Shown: positions 34,162-44,802 of the stretch, piece after piece
Layout: the number at the start of each line of letters is the position of its first letter
Numbering within the stretch: the stretch's first letter is position 1
Source of the DNA: Oscillospiraceae bacterium
GTDB lineage: Bacteria; Bacillota; Clostridia; Oscillospirales; Oscillospiraceae
Length of the DNA: 64,000 nucleotides
NCBI GenBank assembly: GCA_902778275.1
Contig: CACYXE010000003.1
Span: 62,001-126,000, forward strand
Reading direction: 5' to 3'
Program-made: the position numbers and the translations under genes
Notes under the pieces: model-generated
The model's input: the letters and a program-made list of their open reading frames with translations, nothing else
Database searches by the model: none
Told to the model about the DNA's origin: nothing

Positions 34162-35199
34162 TTAGCTCCGGGGATTCCCCTCGAGAGCACGGGCAAGATC
34201 CCGGGCGGATATGGCCAATTCCCTGGCGAATTCCGCGTCGGGCGCGTCCACATCGATGCGGATGGCCGATCGCTGTGCCAGAGGCGCGATGTGCAGCCGG
34301 AAACGGCCGGTGTCGAGGCGGATGCCGTCGCTGTAATCCGCGTCCATTTCCAGCATACAGCGGGACAGGGCGCCCATCAGCTCCGCCCGGCTGCGGCAGG
34401 GACATTCCAGCCGGGCCGCTGCCGCCTCGGTGTCGGCAGGCTCCGCTGCTGCGGCGGCGGGACGGAAGGCCTCCGGCACCGGCAGGGCCAAGCGCCCCTC
34501 CAGGGCGTCCACACAACAGCGGTAGTAAGAGAGAGGCGTGCCCACGTCTGTCCAGTAGCCCTCCATGGGTACGCCCAGCAGCAGCCGGTCCTGCTTCAGC
34601 AGCATAGGGAACAGATCGTTGGCAAAGTCGAATTCCCGGTCCGCCGGGATGCAGGCCAGGGCTTGGGGGGAGAGCACGTAGATCCCGGTGTTTACCAGGT
34701 CCGTCACCACCCGGTCCCAGCCGGGCTTTTCGATGAAGGCCCGCACCCGGCCGTCGTCTTCGGTGACGGTGAGACCGTAGCGCAGGGGCTCCGGGTTCCG
34801 GTACAGGGCCAGGGTCACGGCGGCCCGGCTCTCCCGGTGGCGCTGCAGCAGCAGTGACAGATCAAAGTCGCAGGCGGCGTCGCCGCTGATCACCAGCACG
34901 TCCTCATCCCCGATGAAGTCCGCGCAGTTTTTTACGCTCCCGGCGGTGCCCAGGGGCCGCTCCTCCACCCGGTACTGCAGCTGCAGGCCCAGGCGGCTGC
35001 CGTCGCCGAAGCAGTCCATGATGTCTTCCGCCCGGTATTTTACCGCCGCGCAGACGTCCGCAAAGCCGTGCTTTTTCAGCAGCAGCAGGATATGTTCCAT
35101 CAGCGGCCTGCCCAGCAGGGGGACCAGAGGCTTGGGACGCTCGCCGGTGACGGCCTTCAGGCGTGTGCCCTGGCCGCCGGCCATGATGACCGCTTTCAC
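34162..35199 (-). CDS. Sugar-phosphate nucleotidyltransferase with phosphomannomutase domain-IV-like tail
   Basis: A 345-residue enzyme. Residues 1-225 are a full NTP-transferase domain: KAVIMAGGQGTRLKAVTGER (2-21), PKPLVPLLGRPLMEHIL, the acidic GDAACDFDL near 105 and a YWTDVGTP substrate loop near 212. The family makes GDP-mannose, GDP-manno-heptose or related sugars. The last about 85 residues (from ECPCRSRAELMGAL, through YSDGIRLDTGRFRLHIAP, to DAEFARELAI) look like the fourth domain of a phosphohexomutase, without the first three domains. Long fusions of GMPP and PMM exist, so this could be an internally deleted descendant. The start is GTG 35199 behind GGGAGGG. Confidence 0.75.
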   Translation of the reverse strand: MKAVIMAGGQGTRLKAVTGERPKPLVPLLGRPLMEHILLLLKKHGFADVCAAVKYRAEDIMDCFGDGSRLGLQLQYRVEERPLGTAGSVKNCADFIGDEDVLVISGDAACDFDLSLLLQRHRESRAAVTLALYRNPEPLRYGLTVTEDDGRVRAFIEKPGWDRVVTDLVNTGIYVLSPQALACIPADREFDFANDLFPMLLKQDRLLLGVPMEGYWTDVGTPLSYYRCCVDALEGRLALPVPEAFRPAAAAAEPADTEAAAARLECPCRSRAELMGALSRCMLEMDADYSDGIRLDTGRFRLHIAPLAQRSAIRIDVDAPDAEFARELAISARDLARALEGNPRS

Positions 35200-35281
35200 A
35201 GGATCCCTCCCTTCCTCGACTCCGCGGCGCATGCAAGCCGCGCCGCCCTGTTATTATTTGTCTCTGGGAGTAAATTATTTG

Positions 35282-35310
35282 TTGTAAAGAGAAAATAGAT
35301 TTGATATAAT
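35282..35310 (+). promoter_or_regulatory. gdpP operon promoter
   Basis: TTGTAA (35282-35287), 17 bp, TATAAT (35305-35310), 30 bp upstream of the GGGGGAGG ribosome site. Confidence 0.75.
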
Positions 35311-35352
35311 ATATTCTTGTATTAGTATCTCAACTTTGGGGGAGGTGCGCCG

Positions 35353-37353
35353 GTGAAATCCAACAAGAATCTCAAACGGCTTTCGGAGCCGGGGGTGGGC
35401 ATCCATCTGCTGTTCATGGTGTTCTTCGCCCTGGCTACGCTGTACTTCCGGATGTACTACCTGGCCGCGGCCGAGGGCGCGGTGATCGTGGTGCTGGTGG
35501 TCTATACGCTGATTGCGCGGCGCATCAAGGAGCGGCAGCTGGCCGCTTATATCGAGTCGGTCACCTACGACACGGAAAACGCCAAAAACAATACCCTGAT
35601 GAACTTCCCCCTGCCCATCGCTGTGTTCCGGCTGGATGATTCCACCATCGTCTGGGGCAACGATATGTTCTTCCAGATGTGCGGCACCACCGGCACCCGG
35701 CTGGACGCCAGCATCACGGACCTGGTGCCCCAGTTCTCCGGCAAGTGGCTGCTGGAAGGGAAGACCCAATATCCCACGCTGCTGGAGGTGGACGGCAGAA
35801 AGTACCAGCTCCACGGCAATCTGATCCGCTCGGAAAAGAGCGAGGAAGACAGCGCCTTCATGGGCATCACCTACTGGGTGGATATTACAGAGTATGACGA
35901 TATCCGTCAGAAATATGAGAATTCCCGCCCGGTACCGGGCATCATCGTCATCGACAATCTGGAGGAGCTGGCCCGCAACCAGCCGGAGCGCGTGAAAAAC
36001 GAGATGCGCGACTCCATCGAGGAGCTGCTCAGCCAGTGGGTCGGCGGCTATAAGGGCTTTATTCGCCGCTATGACCGGGACCGCTTCCTGCTGATGGTGG
36101 ACAAGCAGAGCCTGGGCCAGATGAAGCAGGACCGCTTCCGTCTGCTAGAGGAGATGCACCGGGTGAAAAACCCCAACGGCATCGAGGCCTCCATCAGCAT
36201 CGGCCTGGGCGAGGACACCGCCAGCTTCGGCGAGGGGCTGCAGTTCGCGGATATGGCCACGGAGCTGGCCCTGTCCCGGGGCGGCGACCAGACGGTCATC
36301 AAGAACCGGCTCAGCTTTGAGTTTTTCGGCGGCCGGGGCAGCGAAGTGGAAAAGCGTACCAAGGTCCGCTCCCGGGTCATGGCCAACACCCTGGCGGAGC
36401 TGGTACGGGATTCCTCCAAGGTCCTGGTCATGGGCCACAAGATGGCCGATCTGGACGCGCTGGGCGCGGCGGCGGGCATCTGCTGCCTGGCGAGAAAATG
36501 CGGCGTGAAGTGCAGCATCGTCATCCATCCCACGCTGAACGCCGTGGGCCAGCTGCTGGAGCGAATGAAGCGGGAGCCTGAATACAGGGAAGCCTTCCTG
36601 ACGCCCCAGGAAGCCATGCTGGCAGCCGACGGGCGGACCCTGCTGGTGGTCGTGGACACCAACCGGCCCGAGCAGGTCGAAGATTCAGATCTGCTGGACG
36701 CCTGCAACCGGGTGGCCGTTATCGACCACCACCGGGTGGCCGCCACTTATATCCACAACGCGGCCCTGGGCTTTATCGAGCCCTACGCCTCCTCCGCCTG
36801 CGAGCTGCTGACGGAGATCCTGCAGGAGGTGGCGGAGCCGGCGGACGTGCTCCGCTGCGAGGCGGAGGCCATGCTCTCCGGCATCGTGCTGGACACCAAG
36901 AGCTTTTCCCTGCGCACCGGTGAACGCACCTTTGACGCGGCGGCCTGGCTGCGCCGGGCTGGTGCGGACACCACGGAGGTCAAGAAGCTGTTCCAGACCG
37001 ATATGGACAGGACCGTGGCCCGCTACAAGATCATGCAGTTGGCCGAGGAGTACCGGCAAGTGGCCATCGCCGCCACGGAGGAGACCCAGGAGCGCGTCAC
37101 CGCGGCCAAGGCGGCGGACGAGCTGCTGAACATCTCCGGCGTGGACGCCTCGGTGGTCGTCGTGCCCGACGGGCAGGGCGGCGTACAGATCTCCGCCCGG
37201 TCTATCGGCGAGCTGAACGTGCAGATCCTCATGGAGAAGCTGGGCGGCGGCGGCAACCGCAGCGCGGCGGCGGCCCAACTGGCCGACACGACTGTGAGCG
37301 AAGCGGTGCAGAAGGTCCGCGGCGCCATCGACGAATATCTGGGCCAGGCCTGA
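35353..37353 (+). CDS. gdpP: Cyclic-di-AMP phosphodiesterase GdpP
   Basis: A 666-residue membrane enzyme that cleaves c-di-AMP, controlling turgor and wall stress. Two N-terminal helices (about 15-60), a degenerate PAS domain (about 75-165) and a degenerate GGDEF domain (about 175-310) precede the DHH/DHHA1 catalytic module. Its metal ligands are [15 protein letters not shown] near 361-375, [12 protein letters not shown] near 436 and [11 protein letters not shown] near 457. The length and order match B. subtilis GdpP/YybT (659). The start is GTG 35353 with a strong ribosome site. It heads the conserved gdpP-rplI-dnaB order. Confidence 0.96.
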   Translation: MKSNKNLKRLSEPGVGIHLLFMVFFALATLYFRMYYLAAAEGAVIVVLVVYTLIARRIKERQLAAYIESVTYDTENAKNNTLMNFPLPIAVFRLDDSTIVWGNDMFFQMCGTTGTRLDASITDLVPQFSGKWLLEGKTQYPTLLEVDGRKYQLHGNLIRSEKSEEDSAFMGITYWVDITEYDDIRQKYENSRPVPGIIVIDNLEELARNQPERVKNEMRDSIEELLSQWVGGYKGFIRRYDRDRFLLMVDKQSLGQMKQDRFRLLEEMHRVKNPNGIEASISIGLGEDTASFGEGLQFADMATELALSRGGDQTVIKNRLSFEFFGGRGSEVEKRTKVRSRVMANTLAELVRDSSKVLVMGHKMADLDALGAAAGICCLARKCGVKCSIVIHPTLNAVGQLLERMKREPEYREAFLTPQEAMLAADGRTLLVVVDTNRPEQVEDSDLLDACNRVAVIDHHRVAATYIHNAALGFIEPYASSACELLTEILQEVAEPADVLRCEAEAMLSGIVLDTKSFSLRTGERTFDAAAWLRRAGADTTEVKKLFQTDMDRTVARYKIMQLAEEYRQVAIAATEETQERVTAAKAADELLNISGVDASVVVVPDGQGGVQISARSIGELNVQILMEKLGGGGNRSAAAAQLADTTVSEAVQKVRGAIDEYLGQA

Positions 37354-37391
37354 GAAGGCTGAGGCAGAAACATAGTAAGGAGAATACGGAC

Positions 37392-37841
37392 ATGAAAGTT
37401 ATTTTCAATACCGACGTGAAGGGCCAGGGCAAAAAGGGCGAGATGAAAGAGGTATCCCAGGGCTACGCCCGCAACTATCTGATCCCCCGGGGTCTGGCCA
37501 CCGAGGCCACGGCCGACAATCTCAACGCCCTGAAGCTGAAGGAGAAGGCCAAGGCCGCCCAGATCGCCAAGGAGAAGGCCCAGGCCGAGGCTTACGCCAA
37601 GCAGCTGGGCGCCGTGCAGGTGACCGTGCGGGCCAAGGCGGGCTCCGGCGGCAAGCTCTTCGGCGCCGTCACCTCCGAGGCCATCAGCAAGGCCCTCAAG
37701 GAGCAGTTCGACATGGACATCGAGAAGAACAAGATCGTCCAGGCCGAACCCATCAAGTCTTTTGGCAGCTATACCGTCAAGGCCAAGCTGGGCTATGAGA
37801 TCAGCGGCAACATCAACGTGCTGGTGGTCGAAGAGAAGTAA
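37392..37841 (+). CDS. rplI: 50S ribosomal protein bL9
   Basis: A 149-residue ribosomal protein at the L1-stalk base. The N-domain ([20 protein letters not shown], then [13 protein letters not shown]), long connecting helix and C-domain ([16 protein letters not shown]) are all complete. Ribosome site AAGGAG. It sits between gdpP and dnaB as in many Firmicutes. Confidence 0.98.
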   Translation: MKVIFNTDVKGQGKKGEMKEVSQGYARNYLIPRGLATEATADNLNALKLKEKAKAAQIAKEKAQAEAYAKQLGAVQVTVRAKAGSGGKLFGAVTSEAISKALKEQFDMDIEKNKIVQAEPIKSFGSYTVKAKLGYEISGNINVLVVEEK

Positions 37842-37864
37842 GAGAGCGTTAGAGAGGTTAAGTC

Positions 37865-39211
37865 ATGGACGAGCTTCTGGGCAGAAAAATACCGCAGTCC
37901 GCGCAGGCGGAACAGGCGGTCATAGGGTCCATTCTGATCGACCCCAACTGCGTGCCGGAGGTCCTGGAGCAGCTGAAGGCGGATGAGTTCTACAGCAAAC
38001 TCAACCGGGATATCTACGAGACGGTCTATGCCATGTTCTCCTATGGGCAGACCATCGACCCGGTGACGGTCCTGGACCAGATGAAGGTCCGGGGCGTGTA
38101 TCAGGATAACTGCCCGGAGTATGTGGCGGAGGTCATGCGCCAGACGCCCACCGCGGCCAACGTCCTGGAGTACGCGGCCATCGTGCGGGACAGGGCGCTG
38201 CTGCGCCGCCTGGGCGAGACCGCCGACGAGATCAACACCATGGTCTACGAGGGCGCCGGCGAGGCCGACGCCATGCTGGAGGCGGCGGAGCGGAAGATCT
38301 ATGCCCTGCGCCAGGGGCGGTCCATCGGCGGTCTGACGCCGATCGCCTCGGTGATGCAGAACGTGATCGACAAAATGAGCGAGGCGGCGGCTTCCGGCAG
38401 CCGGATCCCCGGCCTGTCCACGGGCCTGCCGGATCTGGACCGGATGATCCTGGGCCTGAACAAGGGCGAGTTCGTGCTGATCGCCGCCCGGCCCGGCATG
38501 GGCAAGACCAGCATCGCCCTGAACATCGCCCTGTACGCGGCTATGAGCCAGGGCAAGACGGTGGCCATCTTCTCCCTGGAAATGTCCCGGGAGCAGCTGG
38601 TGTCCCGCTTCCTGTCCAAGGCGGCGCTGGTGCCGTCCCAGAACCTGCTGACCGGCCAGCTGACCGAGCAGCAGTGGCGGGACATCTCCGACGCGGCTAC
38701 TGCCATCAGCGCCACCGATATCCGCATCGACGACAATCCCACCCTGACGGTATCGGACATGAACGCCCAATGCCGCAGGCTCAACAAGCTGGACCTGGTG
38801 GTCATCGACTACCTGCAGCTGATGCAGTCGGCCGGAAGCGGCCACAGCTGGTCCAACGAGAGCCGTACCCAGGCGGTCAGCGACATCAGCCGTATGATGA
38901 AGATCATGGCCAAGGAGCTGAACGTGCCGGTGATGTGCCTGAGCCAGCTGTCCCGCGCCAGCGAGACGAGGCAGGAGAAGCGGCCCATGCTCTCCGACCT
39001 GCGGGAATCCGGCGCCATCGAGCAGGACGCGGACGTGGTCATCGGCCTGTACCGGGAAGGCTACTATAACAAAGAATGTGAGAATCCCAATCTGGCGGAG
39101 GCCATCGTGCTGAAAAACCGCAAGGGCTCCACGGGAACGGTGGAGCTGGCCTGGCTGCCGGAGTATACCTCTTTCCAGTCCGTGGAGCGGCGCTACGACT
39201 ATGACAATTGA
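37865..39211 (+). CDS. dnaB: Replicative DNA helicase
   Basis: A 448-residue hexameric helicase (DnaC in B. subtilis naming). The N-terminal primase-binding domain begins PQSAQAEQAVIGSILIDP. The RecA-like motor has Walker A ARPGMGKTS near 208-216, Walker B LVVIDYLQLM near 311, and the conserved SQLSRASETRQEKRPMLSDL near 359. The end overlaps tilS by 11 bp. Ribosome site GAGAGG upstream. Confidence 0.97.
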   Translation: MDELLGRKIPQSAQAEQAVIGSILIDPNCVPEVLEQLKADEFYSKLNRDIYETVYAMFSYGQTIDPVTVLDQMKVRGVYQDNCPEYVAEVMRQTPTAANVLEYAAIVRDRALLRRLGETADEINTMVYEGAGEADAMLEAAERKIYALRQGRSIGGLTPIASVMQNVIDKMSEAAASGSRIPGLSTGLPDLDRMILGLNKGEFVLIAARPGMGKTSIALNIALYAAMSQGKTVAIFSLEMSREQLVSRFLSKAALVPSQNLLTGQLTEQQWRDISDAATAISATDIRIDDNPTLTVSDMNAQCRRLNKLDLVVIDYLQLMQSAGSGHSWSNESRTQAVSDISRMMKIMAKELNVPVMCLSQLSRASETRQEKRPMLSDLRESGAIEQDADVVIGLYREGYYNKECENPNLAEAIVLKNRKGSTGTVELAWLPEYTSFQSVERRYDYDN

Positions 39212-40541
39212 CCGTTCGCTGATCCCCGTGGGCAGCCGGGTGCTTTGCGCCGTGTCCGGCGGGGCGGACTCCATGTGTCTGCTGCACCTGCTGTGGAGCA
39301 GGCGGGGGGAGCTGGGGATCGAAGTCTGCGCCGCTCACTACGAGCATGGCCTGCGGGGCGAGGAAGCCCTGCGGGACGCGGCCTTCGTCGCCGACTGGTG
39401 CGGGTCGCGGGACATCTCCTGCACTGTGGAGCACGGCGACGTAAAGGCTTATGCGGCGGAGACCGGGCAGGGCGTCGAGGCGGCGGCAAGAGAGCTGCGC
39501 TACGCCTTTCTGCAGCGGACGGCGGAGGAGCTGGGCTGCGATCTCATCGCCACCGCCCACAACGCCGACGACAACGCCGAGACCCTGCTGCTGCACCTGT
39601 GCCGTGGCAGCGGCACCGCCGGGCTCGGCGGCATCCCGCCTGTCCGCGGGAACATCGTCCGGCCGCTGCTGGGCTGCACCCGCCCGGAGATCGAGGCATA
39701 TCTGAAAGAAACCGGCGTCTCCCATGTGGAGGACAGCAGCAACGGCAGCGACACCTATGCCCGCAATCTCCTGCGCCACCGGGTTACGCCGGTGCTGCGG
39801 GAACTGAACCCCGCTTTTGCGGCGGCGGCGGGCCGCACGGCGGCCCTGCTGCGGCAGGATGAGGATTGCCTGCAAGCCCTGGCCGCGGCCTTTGTCGAGG
39901 GCCATTTCGACGGGGAGAGCCTGCCGCTGGACGCGCTGGACGCGCTGCATCCGGCGATTGCGTCCCGTGTGCTGCGCGCGCTGTGTCCGGAGACGTTGGA
40001 GCAGAAGCATGTGGACGCGGCCCTGGCCCTGTGCCGGGGGACGGAGCGGGCTCTGCTGGATCTGCCCGGCGCGCGGCTGCGGCGGGAGCAGGGACGGCTG
40101 TGGTTTTCTCCGGAGGAGGACTCTTCGATCCCGGAGCGGGAACTGGTGCCTGGGGAGACCCTGGCGATCCCGGAGCTGGGAATTCGATTGCACACAATGT
40201 TTACGGATCCTTACGAAGAAATTCACGGCTTGTTCAAAACTTACAGCTTCAAATATGCGAATATATGTGGTAGACTGTTTTGCACCGGCCGCAGGCCGGG
40301 GGACCGACTGCGCATGGCGGGCCGGGGCTGCAGCAAAAGCTTGAAGGCCCTGTTCACCGAGGCGGGCATGACCCGGTCCCAGCGGGACCGGACCCTGGTC
40401 CTGCGGGACGAGGAAGGGATTCTGGCGGCCTTTGGTCTGGCCCAGGCGGAACGGAGCGTTCCCGCACCGGGGGACCGGGTGCTGCAGATTCGGATAGAGA
40501 AGACAGACGACAGGGAGGCAGGATATGGAGAGCGCGATTGA
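39201..40541 (+). CDS. tilS: tRNA(Ile)-lysidine synthase
   Basis: A 446-residue enzyme that puts lysine on C34 of tRNA-Ile(CAU). The N-type ATP pyrophosphatase motif is AVSGGADSMC near 14-23, with AHNADDNAETLLLHLCRGSG near 114-133. The C-terminal TilS substrate-binding domains follow (CGRLFCTGRRPGDRLRMAGR near 354). It overlaps dnaB upstream and hpt downstream (17 bp), so translation is coupled through the operon. Confidence 0.95.
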   Translation: MTIDRSLIPVGSRVLCAVSGGADSMCLLHLLWSRRGELGIEVCAAHYEHGLRGEEALRDAAFVADWCGSRDISCTVEHGDVKAYAAETGQGVEAAARELRYAFLQRTAEELGCDLIATAHNADDNAETLLLHLCRGSGTAGLGGIPPVRGNIVRPLLGCTRPEIEAYLKETGVSHVEDSSNGSDTYARNLLRHRVTPVLRELNPAFAAAAGRTAALLRQDEDCLQALAAAFVEGHFDGESLPLDALDALHPAIASRVLRALCPETLEQKHVDAALALCRGTERALLDLPGARLRREQGRLWFSPEEDSSIPERELVPGETLAIPELGIRLHTMFTDPYEEIHGLFKTYSFKYANICGRLFCTGRRPGDRLRMAGRGCSKSLKALFTEAGMTRSQRDRTLVLRDEEGILAAFGLAQAERSVPAPGDRVLQIRIEKTDDREAGYGERD

Positions 40542-41058
40542 GCGGGTGCTGATCACCCGGGAGGAGTTGGAGCGGCATGTGGCGCGCATCGGCGCGCAGA
40601 TCTCGGAGGACTACGCCGGCAAGGATCCCATTTTCGTGGGGGTCTTGAAGGGCTGCTTCATCTTCATGGCGGATCTGATGCGGCATGTGACCATCAACTG
40701 CTCTATGGACTTCATGGCCGTTTCCTCCTACAGCGGCACCAATTCCACCGGCGCCGTGAAGATCAACAAGGACCTGAGCGAGGACATCGGCGGCAGGCAT
40801 ATCATCCTGGTGGAGGATATCCTGGATTCCGGCGTGACGCTCAATTATCTGAAAAACTATCTGCAGGTGCGCGAGCCCGCGTCCATCGCGGTGGCCACCC
40901 TGATGGATAAGCCCGCCCGGCGCAAGGCGGATATCTACGCGGACTACTCCGGTTTTGAGGTGCCGGACGCCTTTGTGGTGGGCTATGGCCTGGACTACAA
41001 TGAGCGCTACCGGAACCTGCCCTATATCGGCGTACTCAAGCCGGAGATCTACGAGTGA
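40525..41058 (+). CDS. hpt: Hypoxanthine phosphoribosyltransferase
   Basis: A 177-residue purine salvage enzyme making IMP or GMP from hypoxanthine or guanine. The PRPP motif ILVEDILDSGVTL is near 92-104 and the base-binding end VVGYGLDYNERYRNLPYIG near 151-169. The tilS-hpt-ftsH order is a conserved Firmicute arrangement. The ribosome site AGGCAGG lies inside the tilS coding end. A heptamer array follows the stop. Confidence 0.97.
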   Translation: MESAIERVLITREELERHVARIGAQISEDYAGKDPIFVGVLKGCFIFMADLMRHVTINCSMDFMAVSSYSGTNSTGAVKINKDLSEDIGGRHIILVEDILDSGVTLNYLKNYLQVREPASIAVATLMDKPARRKADIYADYSGFEVPDAFVVGYGLDYNERYRNLPYIGVLKPEIYE

Positions 41059-41059
41059 A

Positions 41060-41094
41060 CGAGATTTGAGTTTTGAGAATCGAGTTTTGAGAAA
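41060..41094 (+). repeat. Five tandem heptamers after hpt
   Basis: CGAGATT, TGAGTTT, TGAGAAT, CGAGTTT, TGAGAAA, starting one base after the hpt stop. A stem CAAAACCGAAGCCC/GGGTTCGGTTTTG (41123-41158, one bulge) follows. The remainder up to 41253 holds the ftsH leader without clear promoter elements. Confidence 0.8.
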
Positions 41095-41253
41095 AGCGGC
41101 CTGGCTGAAAGAATGAGAAAAAAACAAAACCGAAGCCCAGCGAAGCGGGTTCGGTTTTGATAAGGAAGAGGGAAGGAGCAGAGTGCAGTTTTCGCCGCCC
41201 CGGCGGAAACGGAACGGCGCGAGTTTCTTCTGACGTAAGGATGTGAACATTAC

Positions 41254-43338
41254 TTGAAACCCCAACGCAACCGTGCAAGAGATCTGGGCTTTTACGTTCT
41301 GCTGCTGGTGATCATGGTCGCGGTGATCTTCACCATGACCCGTGACAGCGGAGGCTCCGAGGTCGACAACTATTCCGACCTGGTGGATCTGTTCAAGAAC
41401 GAAAAGGTTCAGTCTTTCAAAACCGAGGGCAACACCATCATCCTGCGGGTACGCACGGATGACGCGGAGAACCCCACGGAGGAGATGACCTACGACCTGT
41501 ACAGTTTCTCCCTGTTCTATGAGGACTTCGGGGAGATGATCTGGGACCAGTACGAGTCCGGCGTCATCGAGGAATACGACTATAACGAGGGCTTTGTAGT
41601 GCCCTGGTGGGCCAGTATTTTGCCCTATCTGCTGCTGATGGGCGGCGCTATGGTGCTGTGGTATGTGATGATGAATCGCATGGGCGGCGGCGCCGGCGGT
41701 GTTGCCAAGTTCAGCAAGGCCCGCACCCGTCTGGGCAGCGAGGAGAAGAACAAAAAGACCTTTGCCGACGTGGCCGGCTGCGATGAAGAGAAGGAAGAGC
41801 TGGCCGAGATCGTGGACTTTTTGAAGGACCCCAAGGCCTACACCGCCATGGGCGCGCGTATCCCCAAGGGCGTGCTGCTGGTTGGCCCTCCGGGCACCGG
41901 CAAGACCCTGCTGGCCAAGGCTGTGGCCGGCGAGGCCGGCGTACAGTTCCTGTCCATCTCCGGCTCCGACTTCGTGGAGCTGTACGTGGGCGTGGGCGCC
42001 GGGCGCGTGCGCGACCTGTTTGAGCAGGCCAAGAAGGCCGCCCCGGCCATCATCTTCATCGATGAGATCGACGCGGTGGGCCGCCAGAGAGGCAGCGGCC
42101 TGGGCGGCGGACATGACGAGCGCGAGCAGACCCTGAACCAGCTGCTGGTGGAGATGGACGGCTTCGGCAACAACGAGGGCGTCATCGTCATGGCGGCCAC
42201 CAACCGGGCGGATATCCTGGACAACGCCCTGCTGCGTCCCGGCCGTTTTGACCGCCAGGTCTATGTGGGCCTGCCGGATATCAAGGGCCGCGAGGCCATT
42301 TTGAAGATCCATTCCCGGGACAAGCAGCTTGCCGAGGACGTGGATCTCAACAGCATCGCCAAGGGCACGCCGGGCTTTGCCGGCGCGGACCTGGAGAACC
42401 TGATGAACGAGGCGGCCCTGCTGGCCGTGCGCCGCAAGCACCGCTTCATCACCATGGACGATATCGACGAGGCCATCCTCAAGGTCCAGATGGGCCCGGA
42501 GAAGAAGAGCCGCAAGATGAGCGACAAGGCCCGCCGGCTCACCGCTTATCACGAGTCCGGTCACGCGGTGGCGGCCAGGTTCTGCCAGCATGTGGATCCG
42601 GTGCACTATATCACCATTATCCCCCGCGGCCCCGCGGGCGGCTTCACCCTGTTCCGGCCCCAGGAGGATGTGGAGAACTTCACCTCCCGTGCGGAGATGT
42701 ATGAGAACATCGTGGTGGCCCTGGGCGGCCGCATGGCGGAGAAGCTGTTTCTGGACGACATCTCCACCGGCGCCTCCGGCGATATCCAGTCGGCCAGTTC
42801 CCTGGCCCGGGATATGGTCACCAAGTACGGTATGAGCGAGCGCCTGGGCCCCATCTCCTATGACAGCTCCGGCCACAGCATCTTCATCGGCCGTGACTTC
42901 GGCCAGACCAAGAGCTATTCCGAGGAGACGGCGGCCGCCATCGACGAAGAGGTCAAGGCCATCTTTGACCGGGCGGCGGCGGACTGCGAGAAGATCCTCA
43001 CGGAGCACAACGAGCAGCTGCGCGCCATCGCCGAGTACCTGCTGGCCCACGAGACCATGGAGGGCGAGGAGTTCAACTACTTCTTCGAGCACGGCGAGTT
43101 CATGCCCGAGGCGGAGAAGGCGGCGAAGCTGGCCCGCCGGGACAAGACCATCGAGCGCCCGGCCCGGAAGATCTCCATGGTCAGCGGCGATGAGCCGGAG
43201 AAACAAAGCGAACCACCGGCGGTCGAGGCCGCGCCCGGGGCGAGTGCCGCTCCGGAAGCGGGCACCGCCAGCGAGGCCGGGACGGCTCAGGCCGTGCAGG
43301 CCGCGCCGGAAGGCGAAGCGGAAAAGAAAGAAGAATAA
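41254..43338 (+). CDS. ftsH: ATP-dependent zinc metalloprotease FtsH
   Basis: A 694-residue membrane AAA+ protease. Helices at about 8-24 and 120-140 flank a small extracytoplasmic domain. AAA+: Walker A GPPGTGKT near 211-218, Walker [13 protein letters not shown] near 265, and the second region of homology [20 protein letters not shown] near 314-333. The zinc site is HESGHAVA near 432, with the third ligand Asp in a [15 protein letters not shown] context near 500. The start is TTG 41254, with AAGG about 13 nt upstream, which is weak and may limit expression. The C-terminal 45 residues are Ala/Glu-rich. A terminator follows at 43345. Confidence 0.96.
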   Translation: MKPQRNRARDLGFYVLLLVIMVAVIFTMTRDSGGSEVDNYSDLVDLFKNEKVQSFKTEGNTIILRVRTDDAENPTEEMTYDLYSFSLFYEDFGEMIWDQYESGVIEEYDYNEGFVVPWWASILPYLLLMGGAMVLWYVMMNRMGGGAGGVAKFSKARTRLGSEEKNKKTFADVAGCDEEKEELAEIVDFLKDPKAYTAMGARIPKGVLLVGPPGTGKTLLAKAVAGEAGVQFLSISGSDFVELYVGVGAGRVRDLFEQAKKAAPAIIFIDEIDAVGRQRGSGLGGGHDEREQTLNQLLVEMDGFGNNEGVIVMAATNRADILDNALLRPGRFDRQVYVGLPDIKGREAILKIHSRDKQLAEDVDLNSIAKGTPGFAGADLENLMNEAALLAVRRKHRFITMDDIDEAILKVQMGPEKKSRKMSDKARRLTAYHESGHAVAARFCQHVDPVHYITIIPRGPAGGFTLFRPQEDVENFTSRAEMYENIVVALGGRMAEKLFLDDISTGASGDIQSASSLARDMVTKYGMSERLGPISYDSSGHSIFIGRDFGQTKSYSEETAAAIDEEVKAIFDRAAADCEKILTEHNEQLRAIAEYLLAHETMEGEEFNYFFEHGEFMPEAEKAAKLARRDKTIERPARKISMVSGDEPEKQSEPPAVEAAPGASAAPEAGTASEAGTAQAVQAAPEGEAEKKEE

Positions 43339-43344
43339 AAAAGC

Positions 43345-43381
43345 ACGCAGGGCGATCCGAAGATCGCCCTGCGTTTCGTTT
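43345..43381 (+). terminator. ftsH terminator
   Basis: ACGCAGGGCGATC-CGAA-GATCGCCCTGCGT followed by TTCGTTT. Confidence 0.88.
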
Positions 43382-43476
43382 ACAGCGGACGGGGAAGCGG
43401 GGCTCCAAAGCAGGAACGGCCGCCGCGTCGCGCTTCAATGAAAGGGGTCTGCGTTCGCCCGCTCGGTTCCGTCGAG

Positions 43477-44700
43477 CTAAGCGGCTTGCCCTTTTCCGCC
43501 AGATCCGGCGGCGCCCGGGCTTGCGGCGGCTTTAAGAAAACGCTTGATTTTCCGCGGGAGCCAGAGAAGCGCGCGGCCGAGTCGATAGTCCCTGGAGGCT
43601 TTGAGCAGCTTGTTTTTCTGTTTGTACTGCTTATACTGCTTGTTCTGCTGCATGTACTGTGCTGCCTTCTCTTTCTCGGCAAGGGCCTGTCTTTTCGCGC
43701 GCTGAAGGTCGGCTTTCATAGCTGCCGGCTTCACTACCAGCGTCTCAAAACGGCTTTGCTCCTCCAGCGAAAGCTGGTAGCGCTTTTCCTTTTCCGCCTG
43801 ACTGCAGGCGAGGTATTTCTGTATCGCTCTGTTCTGCAGGCCCCGAGTATGCCTGATCAGAATACGCTCCAGCCCCGGTTCGCAGAGGAAATCGGGCGCG
43901 GCGAATATTTTCTGGATCTCCAGTATGCAGCGGTACAGGTTGTAGGCGTTGGCAAGCGTGACGGGTCCGTTGATTTGAGAATCGGTGTGGATCCGATAGT
44001 AATACAGGCATCTGTTCAGGCAGCCTGCGCGCTGTACCTTCATGAGCACCGAAAAGGTCCAGACCTCGTCTTCATGGATCATGCCCGGAACAAATAAGAT
44101 CTGATGCTTCAGAATGAAATCACGGGTGATGATGCATCCCCAGGCGGGAACGATTAAGTCCATTTTCGGATTCGTCTTCAGTTCCCGAAACAGCGCCTGC
44201 CCGGTGTAGATCCGGTTCTCTTCCAATTCGCGCTCGAGATAATTCCGGTTCATTTGACCGGCTATGATCTGCCCCTCCGGGGTTTCGGCAAAGGCCACCG
44301 AATTGAAGCACAGATACTCCAGATCGTTTCGCTCCATTTGCGTAATGACAAGCCCCAGAGCACCCGGCTCGAGGAGATCATCGCTGTCCATATAATAGAG
44401 ATACTTTCCCTTTGCCGCGTGAGTACCGGTGTTCCGCGCTGCGCTGGCGCCCCGGTTTTCCTGGTCAAGGATGCGAATGCGGGGATCCCTTGCTGCATAG
44501 TCGGCCAGGATCTTCCCTGACTTGTCCGTGGAGCCGTCGTTCACGCAGAGGATCTCCATGTCCCGGAAATCCTGCATCAGGAGACTGTCCATCGCCTCAG
44601 CCAGGTAAGGCTCGGCATTGTATACGGCGATAATGACCGAGAGGAGCGGCCCCTGTTCCGATTCGTCCCCCGCGTATGTGTTTTTTACCTTGTCGTCCAT
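43477..44700 (-). CDS. Family 2 glycosyltransferase with basic coiled C-terminus
   Basis: A 407-residue GT-A fold glycosyltransferase. The N-terminal SVIIAVYNAEPYLAEAMDSL near 21-40, nucleotide-binding VNDGSTDKS near 53 and metal-binding MDSDDLLEPG near 109-118 are typical of capsule or wall-teichoic glycosyltransferases. Catalytic acids are in HEDEVW near 200. Residues about 300-407 are a basic, Gln/Lys-rich helical tail (YMQQNKQYKQYKQKNKLLK), probably membrane-associating or a tether. No transmembrane helix is seen. The ATG at 44700 follows GGGGGAAAGC. It stands alone, so the acceptor is unknown. Confidence 0.88.
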   Translation of the reverse strand: MDDKVKNTYAGDESEQGPLLSVIIAVYNAEPYLAEAMDSLLMQDFRDMEILCVNDGSTDKSGKILADYAARDPRIRILDQENRGASAARNTGTHAAKGKYLYYMDSDDLLEPGALGLVITQMERNDLEYLCFNSVAFAETPEGQIIAGQMNRNYLERELEENRIYTGQALFRELKTNPKMDLIVPAWGCIITRDFILKHQILFVPGMIHEDEVWTFSVLMKVQRAGCLNRCLYYYRIHTDSQINGPVTLANAYNLYRCILEIQKIFAAPDFLCEPGLERILIRHTRGLQNRAIQKYLACSQAEKEKRYQLSLEEQSRFETLVVKPAAMKADLQRAKRQALAEKEKAAQYMQQNKQYKQYKQKNKLLKASRDYRLGRALLWLPRKIKRFLKAAASPGAAGSGGKGQAA

Positions 44701-44802
44701 GCTTTCCCCCGATTGTCCTATAAAAACTATATGATGGCGAAAAGCCAAAAAGCTTTTCGCCGCGCCGCTTTGCCATATATTCATTGCAATGAGCATCGGG
44801 CA

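Noticed and set aside
40354-43206. 950-codon minus-strand frame over hpt and ftsH
   Set aside because: Shadow of GC-rich genes on the opposite strand; no start signals.
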